Shown here in pieces: positions 58,204 through 64,000 of a stretch of DNA of 64,000 nucleotides (the stretch's first letter is position 1; each line of letters opens with the position of its first letter). The DNA comes from Pseudomonas viridiflava (lineage in GTDB: Bacteria; Pseudomonadota; Gammaproteobacteria; Pseudomonadales; Pseudomonadaceae): the NCBI RefSeq assembly GCF_900582195.1, contig NZ_UTHA01000087.1, positions 24,405 to 88,404 of the forward strand, read 5' to 3'. The position numbers and the translations under genes were made by a program. The notes under the pieces were generated by a model. That model saw only the letters and a list, made by a program, of their open reading frames with translations, searched no databases and was not told where the DNA came from.

Positions 58204-58520
58204 GCGTCTCCCGCAAGCTGTACGAGCCGGGGCCGTCAGCCGAATCGCTGGCGGCCTTCGGCCTTTCTCTTCGTGACATACCCGATGAAATCTGTGAGGT
58301 CTGGCCTGATGTATGGCAAGCCTTCAAGGTCTTCGAGGCCATGGGCACCCAGTGGCGTACAGGCGCGTGCGGCGCTACCGGACTCGATTACACGTCAATT
58401 CGCCATGTCGCCGGCTTTCTCGGCCTTACCCGGTCGGAGGTCGCCGGCGTCTTTCCAGACATCCGCGTCATGGAAGCCGAAGCCCTGCGGGTGATGGCGG
58501 AACAGAGGGACAGTAAATGA
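58197..58520 (+). CDS. GT extension of the tail chaperone, DUF1799-like
   Basis: About 107 codons in the -1 frame: SVSRKLYEPGPSAESLAAFG, LRDIPDEICEVWPDVWQAFK and LTRSEVAGVFPDIRVMEAEA. There is no start codon near its beginning, so it is made only as the G-T fusion. Its stop overlaps the tape-measure ATG (ATGA). In lambda gpGT links the tape measure to tube protein during assembly. Confidence 0.82.
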   Translation, partial: LLSVSRKLYEPGPSAESLAAFGLSLRDIPDEICEVWPDVWQAFKVFEAMGTQWRTGACGATGLDYTSIRHVAGFLGLTRSEVAGVFPDIRVMEAEALRVMAEQRDSK

Positions 58521-61500
58521 GCACCACCTTCGCGTCCCTCGGTATCGAGGTGAACTCCTCGTCGGCATCCAAGGCGGCTGACGATCTCGACAAGCTGGTC
58601 GACTCGGCAGTTGATGCCGAAAAGGCGATTGATGATCTCGGCAAGTCGGGCGAGGGCCTGGCCAACACCGGCAAGAAAATCAGCCAAGCCGAGAATGAGG
58701 CTGCTCAGGGCATCGACAGGGCCACGGGCGCCAAAGAGCGCCAGGTTGATGCCAGCCGCAAGGCAGGTGCCAGCGCGGCCAGTGAAATCGCGATCATCAG
58801 CCAGCTCGACAAGGCGATGTCAGGCAGCATCGGAAGCATGGAGCAACTGATCCAGGCTGAAGGCTTGCTGGAGCGCGCTCGCAAGGGCGGTCTCGTCACC
58901 ATCGAGCAGCAGGAGTCCTATCAGGATCGGCTTGGCAAGGCGTATGAGCGAATCGAGAAAGCCGAAGCCAAGGAGATGGCGCAGAAGCAGCGGCTGATCG
59001 ATGCTGAAAACCGTCAGATCGAAGCGTTGAAGCGCACGGTCAACGGCATCGACCCGGTCACTGCGAAGTTGGCAAAGCTGGAGGCGCAGGAGAAAGCGCT
59101 CAACGATCTGTATAAGGCCGGCCAGATCGACGCGACTCGCTACGGTGAGGCGCTGGCGAAGATCGGCAAAGACCGTGACGGTCTGACCGCGACAGAAACT
59201 GCATTCGATAAGTTGAAGCTCGGTACCCGCCAGGCGCAAGAAAACGTGATGCAGCTGACCAATGCCCTGCAGTCTGGGGATTGGGGGAGTGGTGCGCGGG
59301 CTGTCGCTCAGTTGGGCGCCGGTGCGGGCGCGTCTGCCAAGAGCCTGGCCGCAGCACTGATTCCTGCCGGCTTGCTGGCCGGTGTCCTCGGCGCGCTGGG
59401 TTATGCCTACTTCGACGCACAGAAACAGGCCCGCGAGTTCAACGTCGCCATCAACGGCGGATCGAACGATGCCGGTCAGAGCATTGCCAGCCTTAAGGTG
59501 ATGGCCGATACCGCCGGGGCGATCACTGAGAACTTCGCGGGCGCTCGGGAGGCTGTGATTGCACTGGCTTCCGGTGCCGCTACAAGCGGCGTCCAAATGC
59601 AGAACCTGGCTCAGGCCGCCGCAGCTATTGGTGAGGTGACAGGGAAGGGCGCTGGAGACATCGCCAAGTCGCTCGCGAATGCCGGAGACACCGCCACAGA
59701 AGCCGCGCAGAAGATCAGCGACCAGTATGGGCTGCTCACCTACGAGCAGTACCAGACGATCAAGGCGATTGATGATCAGGGAGACCATCAGCGAGCGCTG
59801 GACACCCTGAGTGAAGATCTCAATCAGTCGGCCCAGGAGCGCTTGAAACATTACCGGGAATCCCTGTCCGATATCGAACGCGATTGGGATCGGGTGAAGG
59901 TGGCCATCAAGGGCGCTTACGCCGAAGTCCGATCAGAGATTTTCCCTGATCTGGCAAAGCAGATCGAGATCACCCAGCGCGTACTGGAAACCCGGAAGGG
60001 GGGCGGGGTCACAGGTGCGATATCAAACGGGCTGAGCTCGCTCAATTCCTTTCTGAGGTTGAACGACGGTGAGAACGACGACTCGACGCCTGCGCTGGAG
60101 GCCAAGCTTGCAGGACTGAAGGCACGCTTATCAGCGAGCGAAAGTAACACTGCCGCGACTGGCGAAGCGACTCGGGCGAACAAGGAATTGATCGCTGTCC
60201 AGAAGGAACTGGACAAGCAGATGGACAACCTGAACCCGCTCGCGAAGCGTCGGGACGCGTACAAGAAACTCGACGACCAGTTCACCAAGCTCTATCAGAA
60301 CGCGGAAAAGACAGGTCAGAAGTCAGCGCTGCTGGATGGTGTTCAGTTTGACGGGAAGAAGTTTTCCGGTGGCGCCTACGACCAGTTGCGCAAGGCAATC
60401 GACGAGCAGAAAAAGGACCCCAAAGCTGCCGCGGGTAGCGTCGATCTATCCGGGTTCAATGACTCGAAAAACGCGCTCAATACCGTTCTCGCCGAGTACA
60501 AAAATGCTCAAAAGGATTTGGAGGCTTCGCAAAAGGCTGGGCTGATCTCGCAGGCTGATTATCTGCAAGCGCGTGAAGCCATGATCGGCAACGAGCGCGA
60601 CGAGGTCACTGCAGCTTATGAGGCTGAGATCACCGCACTGGAAGCGGCGAAGAGCAAAGCCGGCACATCGGCCGCACAGCGCATCCAGCTTGACCAGAAA
60701 ATCGCCGACGCCCGGGCTGCCATGGTCAAGGTGCAGCAGGATGCTGACACCGAATTGAGCGTGCTGGCGAAGAACGAAGAAGGCCGGCTGAAGAAGCAGA
60801 CCGAGGCCGTCAACACCTATAGCAGCGCGCTGCAGCAACAAGTCAAAACTTTGCGTGAGCAGGGCCAGCGTGCGGCGGCGGGCATCGGCCTGGGAGATCG
60901 TCAGCGCGATCTGATGAGCCAGCAGAACGGCATCGACGATCGCTTCAATCAGCAGAAGCTGGATCTGGCGAACCAGTACGGCGATGGCTCGCGCGGCATG
61001 AGCCTCGACGAGTACACGCAGAAGCTGGCGGCACTGAAGGCAACTCAGCAGGATCTGCACGATACGGTTCAAGCCAACTACGACGAGATGACGGCAGCCC
61101 AGGGCGACTGGAGTGCTGGAGCCTCGTCGGCATGGCAGAACTATCTGGAGTCCGCACAGAATGTGGCGGGGCAGACGAAAAGCCTACTCACCAATGCGTT
61201 CAGCTCGGCAGAGGGCGCTGTAGCCAGTTTCGCCATCAACGGCAAATTCTCGTTTTCTGACTTCACCAAATCGGTGTTGGCGGATATGGCGAAGATCGCC
61301 GCTCGACAGGCTACGTCTCAAGGGCTCAGCGCTCTATTCGGCGTTGCTGCATCTGCGGCGGGTTCGTACTTCGGTGGTGGCGGTGGCAATGGATTGGCCG
61401 CTGGGTCTGCAGGTGCAGTGTCGTCAGATCTCGGAGCGTCGCAGGCCGGCTACACAGGGTTTGATCTCTCCGGATATCGGGCTGCTGGCGGGCCTGTTGC

Positions 61501-61846
61501 GCCGAACTCTCTGTACGAAGTCAACGAACTGGGGCCGGAGCTCTATAACGAGGGCGGACGGTCGTTCCTGATGACCGGCGCCAATGGCGGTAGCGTCACG
61601 CCGCTGACTACCGGCGGCGGTCCGGCGCTGGCCGCAATGTCCAACGGTGGCGGCAACACGTACAACTTTCCGGTTGCGGTCTCGGTGCAGACATCTGGGA
61701 GCGACGGGGCGGGTGTTTCGCAAGAAACAACCAACCAGCTTGGCAAGAGCATCCAGCAGGCTGCGAAAACCGAAGCGGAAACGGCAATTGCCCGAGCTCT
61801 GCAGCCGGGTGGCTCGATCTGGCGCCTGACAAATGGGAGGGGCTGA
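58517..61846 (+). CDS. Tail tape measure protein
   Basis: 1109 residues, the longest gene here. N-terminal coiled coils (about 1-250), a hydrophobic segment near 270-300 (LAAALIPAGLLAGVLGALGY), helical middle (to about 850) and a C-terminal domain with FAINGKFSFSDFTKSVLADM, the usual lambda-tape motif, and Gly-rich end. Tail length scales at about 0.15 nm per residue, giving an expected tail near 165 nm. Confidence 0.92.
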   Translation: MSTTFASLGIEVNSSSASKAADDLDKLVDSAVDAEKAIDDLGKSGEGLANTGKKISQAENEAAQGIDRATGAKERQVDASRKAGASAASEIAIISQLDKAMSGSIGSMEQLIQAEGLLERARKGGLVTIEQQESYQDRLGKAYERIEKAEAKEMAQKQRLIDAENRQIEALKRTVNGIDPVTAKLAKLEAQEKALNDLYKAGQIDATRYGEALAKIGKDRDGLTATETAFDKLKLGTRQAQENVMQLTNALQSGDWGSGARAVAQLGAGAGASAKSLAAALIPAGLLAGVLGALGYAYFDAQKQAREFNVAINGGSNDAGQSIASLKVMADTAGAITENFAGAREAVIALASGAATSGVQMQNLAQAAAAIGEVTGKGAGDIAKSLANAGDTATEAAQKISDQYGLLTYEQYQTIKAIDDQGDHQRALDTLSEDLNQSAQERLKHYRESLSDIERDWDRVKVAIKGAYAEVRSEIFPDLAKQIEITQRVLETRKGGGVTGAISNGLSSLNSFLRLNDGENDDSTPALEAKLAGLKARLSASESNTAATGEATRANKELIAVQKELDKQMDNLNPLAKRRDAYKKLDDQFTKLYQNAEKTGQKSALLDGVQFDGKKFSGGAYDQLRKAIDEQKKDPKAAAGSVDLSGFNDSKNALNTVLAEYKNAQKDLEASQKAGLISQADYLQAREAMIGNERDEVTAAYEAEITALEAAKSKAGTSAAQRIQLDQKIADARAAMVKVQQDADTELSVLAKNEEGRLKKQTEAVNTYSSALQQQVKTLREQGQRAAAGIGLGDRQRDLMSQQNGIDDRFNQQKLDLANQYGDGSRGMSLDEYTQKLAALKATQQDLHDTVQANYDEMTAAQGDWSAGASSAWQNYLESAQNVAGQTKSLLTNAFSSAEGAVASFAINGKFSFSDFTKSVLADMAKIAARQATSQGLSALFGVAASAAGSYFGGGGGNGLAAGSAGAVSSDLGASQAGYTGFDLSGYRAAGGPVAPNSLYEVNELGPELYNEGGRSFLMTGANGGSVTPLTTGGGPALAAMSNGGGNTYNFPVAVSVQTSGSDGAGVSQETTNQLGKSIQQAAKTEAETAIARALQPGGSIWRLTNGRG

Positions 61847-62184
61847 TGGCCATCGAGAAATTCACTTGGCCAACCGAGCGCGGGGAAACACCCGATATCA
61901 ACTATCGGGTGCGCACCTCGAAGTTCGGCAATGGCTACGCGCAAAACGTCGGCGACGGGCCGAACAACAAAGAGGACTCCTACCCGGTCACCTGCGTCGG
62001 CCAAAAGGCCACTTTGCTGGAGATCATGAAGTTCCTCGACCGGCACGCAGGCGCGAAAGCGTTTCTCTGGATAACGCCACTCGGCGAGCTCGGTCTGTTC
62101 ACCTGTAAAAATCCAGCTCCCACACCAATGGGCGGCGGTGTCTTCAAACTCACCGCTACGTTCGAGCGGGCATTCCAACCATAA
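61846..62184 (+). CDS. Minor tail protein, lambda M-like
   Basis: 112 residues. MAIEKFTWPTERGETPDINY and VRTSKFGNGYAQNVGDG are conserved in the Phage_min_tail family (lambda M). Its ATG overlaps the tape-measure stop. Located at the tail tip. Confidence 0.82.
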   Translation: MAIEKFTWPTERGETPDINYRVRTSKFGNGYAQNVGDGPNNKEDSYPVTCVGQKATLLEIMKFLDRHAGAKAFLWITPLGELGLFTCKNPAPTPMGGGVFKLTATFERAFQP

Positions 62185-62193
62185 GGGGCAATC

Positions 62194-62943
62194 ATGCCGC
62201 TGATCAGTGACATCCAGGTGCTTGAGCCTGGCAGCGAAGTGCTGCTCTTTGAATTGGACGGCACGGAATACGGCGCGGACGTTTTGCGCTTCCACGGGCA
62301 CGCGATACCGCACACGGCGGCCGAACTGATCGCCGCTGGCGACAATGCCGATCAATTACCCGCGAAGACCATCTACTGGCAGGGCAACGAGTACAGCGCT
62401 TGGCCGATGCAGATTGATGGCATCGAGGCGAACGGTGACGGCACAGCGGTTCGGCCCACTCTATCGGTGGGCAACGTCAACGGGCGCATCACTGCGCTCT
62501 GTCTGGCGTTCGAAGATCTGCTCGAGTTCAAGCTGACGATGCGCCATACGCTCGGCAGTTACCTCGACGCGGCGAACTTCCCGGCCGGCAACCCAACGGC
62601 CGACCCTACCCAAGAGACGATCGAGGTCTGGTATATCGACCAGAAAACGAACGAGGACGGGGAGAATGTCAGTTGGGAGTTGGCCAGCCCGGGCGACGTG
62701 GGCAACGAATCGATCGGCCGGCAGGCCACAACCCTTTGCCACTGGTGTCTCACCGGCGGCTATCGCAGGCCGAACTGCGGATACACCGGGCCTTACGTCA
62801 CGAAGGACGGCATCGTCACCGACAACCCTGAACTCGACCAATGCGACGCCACGCTGGGCAAGGGTTGCATCCCTCGCTTCGGCGAGGGTAATCCGTTGCC
62901 GTTCGGTGGCTTCCCGGCCGTTTCCCTGATCGCACGGAGCTGA
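62194..62943 (+). CDS. Minor tail protein, lambda L-like, iron-sulfur type
   Basis: 249 residues. Cys residues at 182, 185, 195, 217 and 225 (CHWC, PNCGY, DQCD, KGCIP) match the [4Fe-4S]-binding C-domain of lambda L. The N-terminal part (IQVLEPGSEVLLFELDGTEY) is the usual tail-hub start. It lies between the M- and K-like genes. Confidence 0.85.
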   Translation: MPLISDIQVLEPGSEVLLFELDGTEYGADVLRFHGHAIPHTAAELIAAGDNADQLPAKTIYWQGNEYSAWPMQIDGIEANGDGTAVRPTLSVGNVNGRITALCLAFEDLLEFKLTMRHTLGSYLDAANFPAGNPTADPTQETIEVWYIDQKTNEDGENVSWELASPGDVGNESIGRQATTLCHWCLTGGYRRPNCGYTGPYVTKDGIVTDNPELDQCDATLGKGCIPRFGEGNPLPFGGFPAVSLIARS

Positions 62944-62944
62944 C

Positions 62945-63709
62945 ATGCGAAAGCACATCTTGAATACGATCCAGGAGCACGCGGCGGCCGAGTACCCGAA
63001 AGAGTGCTGCGGGCTGCTGCTGGCGATCGGGCGTAAGCAACAATACTTCCCCTGCATCAACATCTCGACCGAGCCGAGCGAAGAGTTTCGAATCGACCCT
63101 GAGCAGTACGCCGCAGCTGAGGACGTCGGCGAAGTGATCGGCGTGGTGCATTCGCACCCGGACGCAACCAGCCGGCCGTCACCGCGCGACCTAGCGATGT
63201 GCGAAGCGACGGCGATGCCATGGCACATACTCAGTTGGCCGGAAGGAGATCTGAGGACAGTTATGCCCTCTGGTGAGGTGCCGCTGCTCAAGCGCCCATT
63301 CGTACACGGTGCCTGGGACTGCTGGCAGGTCTGCGCCGATTGGTACAAGCGCGAGTGGGGGCTGGAGTTCGAAGCCTTCAAGCGCGCCGATGGTTGGTGG
63401 GAGAGCAAGGACAACACCAGCCTGTACGAGGCGAACTATGAGGCCGCCGGGTTCTACCAGGTCGACCAGCCGCAGCGCGGCGACATGATCGTGATGGAAG
63501 TGGGGCGCACGGTTTACCCGAACCATGCCGGCATTTTCCTCGGTGCTGACCCGGGGTTGCCGGCTGAGGATGCCAAGACGTTTGGCCTGGGCCCATTTCT
63601 GCTACACCACCTATATGCCAGGCCATCCGAGGTCATCGTTTTCGGTGGCCCGTGGCTCGATCGTACTCGCCTGATTCTCAGGCACAAATATTCAAAACTT
63701 ACTACATGA
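62945..63709 (+). CDS. Tail tip peptidase, lambda K-like (JAMM + NlpC/P60)
   Basis: 254 residues with two peptidase domains. The JAMM metal site is H69-x-H71...D82 (HSHPDATSRPSPRD) with Glu20. The NlpC/P60 domain has catalytic Cys126 (WDCWQVC) and His194 (YPNHAGIF). Such proteins assemble the tail tip and can cut peptidoglycan during entry. Confidence 0.88.
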   Translation: MRKHILNTIQEHAAAEYPKECCGLLLAIGRKQQYFPCINISTEPSEEFRIDPEQYAAAEDVGEVIGVVHSHPDATSRPSPRDLAMCEATAMPWHILSWPEGDLRTVMPSGEVPLLKRPFVHGAWDCWQVCADWYKREWGLEFEAFKRADGWWESKDNTSLYEANYEAAGFYQVDQPQRGDMIVMEVGRTVYPNHAGIFLGADPGLPAEDAKTFGLGPFLLHHLYARPSEVIVFGGPWLDRTRLILRHKYSKLTT

Positions 63710-63734
63710 TGCGGCACAGCCACTGGAGAAATAC

Positions 63735-63812
63735 ATGGAAACCGCTATCGAATCAGCAGCAAAAACCGAGGCCAGAGATCCCAACTGGCAGCTCAAAAAG
63801 GTCAGTTTTTAG
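63735..63812 (+). CDS. Possible 25-residue peptide
   Basis: METAIESAAKTEARDPNWQL ending KKVSF, with GGAGAA upstream of ATG 63735. It is short and soluble, in the gap between the K-like gene and the truncated gene at the edge. Coding status is uncertain. Confidence 0.3.
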   Translation: METAIESAAKTEARDPNWQLKKVSF

Positions 63813-63832
63813 TTTCCGCTGGGAGTTTTTGT

Positions 63833-64000
63833 GTGAGTCTGCCCGAAGAATTTGGTATTGAGGCGGAGGAGAAGGCCGACCTGCTCAAGTGTCGACTTTC
63901 TCGGCTAGAACACACCTTTGGGTTCGAACCAATTATGCCGGTTAGCGGAGTTGAATTGGATCAACTGGATAATTGTGATAGTTCATTAAAAAATCAATAT
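63833..64000 (+). CDS. Partial AT-rich gene at the window edge
   Basis: Starts at GTG 63833 with GGGAG about 7 bases upstream; the frame stays open to the edge (MSLPEEFGIEAEEKADLLKC..., 56 codons visible). In lambda the I gene would follow K; this acidic, AT-rich sequence does not look like gpI, so it may be a moron inserted between K and I. Function unknown. Confidence 0.5.
   Translation, partial: MSLPEEFGIEAEEKADLLKCRLSRLEHTFGFEPIMPVSGVELDQLDNCDSSLKNQY

Larger units (their letters stand above)
21518..64000. mobile_element. Lambdoid siphovirus-type prophage, right end outside window
   Basis: It starts at the tRNA-Ser attL and contains, in lambda order, integrase, early leftward genes, cI/cro immunity with operators, replication gene with iterons, nin genes, holins, terminase, portal, capsid and tail genes through a K-like protein. 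The long tape measure (1109 residues), the G/GT frameshift and the L- and K-like genes indicate a long non-contractile tail. At least nine apparent moron genes are inserted. No inactivating lesion is seen in the structural genes. Confidence 0.93.

Overview
The window is a Pseudomonas chromosome, most likely of the P. fluorescens complex. The paired DUF6124 genes, the RlhA, RidA, GST and old-yellow-enzyme neighbourhood and the GC-rich codon use point that way. No 16S rRNA gene is present, so the species is inference. Positions 1-21500 are host chromosome and 21518-64000 are the left part of one lambdoid prophage that runs off the right edge.

Host part. At the left edge is a tandem pair of DUF6572 genes (1-542) with duplicated spacers. 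Then come a structured, C4/Ash-like RNA leader and two DUF6124 genes (963-2041), a periplasmic alpha/beta hydrolase, tRNA-Gln, rlhA, a hypothetical gene, ridA and gst divergent from a LysR gene, and a cupin gene. Next is a four-gene block: two dynamin-like GTPases, a coiled-coil membrane protein and a PD-(D/E)XK nuclease (9517-15494). I consider this block the best candidate for an undescribed defence system. It is followed by an ene-reductase, a second LysR gene and a small AT-rich island (18131-20716) holding two membrane proteins, one of them resembling the putative abortive-infection family putAbiC.

Prophage. The phage entered the 3' half of a minus-strand tRNA-Ser(TGA) gene. Only that half (attL, 21518-21579) is here; the complete tRNA is expected beyond base 64000. 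The order follows lambda: integrase and a small DUF4224 protein; a leftward early operon with a NinX-like protein, a cytosine methyltransferase, a Gp157 family protein and a Rad52-like recombinase; pL with its operators; a superinfection-immunity gene; cI; pRM/pR with three operators; cro, a CII-type regulator, an antirepressor, a replication gene carrying iterons, ninB/ninG, a Q-position gene, holins, terminase, portal, capsid, connector, and tail genes including a G/GT pair with a GGGAAAC slippery site, tape measure and lambda M-, L- and K-like genes.

Inserted between the leftward early genes are five AT-rich rightward genes for membrane proteins (24524-32513). Three share a design with the chromosomal putAbiC-like protein: one or two N-terminal membrane helices around a GxFxxG...P motif. 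Two long G tracts lie next to these genes. More single-gene insertions (morons) lie at 43473-44462, 44729-45118, 46053-46763, 51763-52338 and probably at the right edge. The prophage therefore looks like a carrier of exchangeable anti-phage or exclusion cargo under classical lambda-type control. All functional assignments rest on motif recognition and gene order, without database searches.
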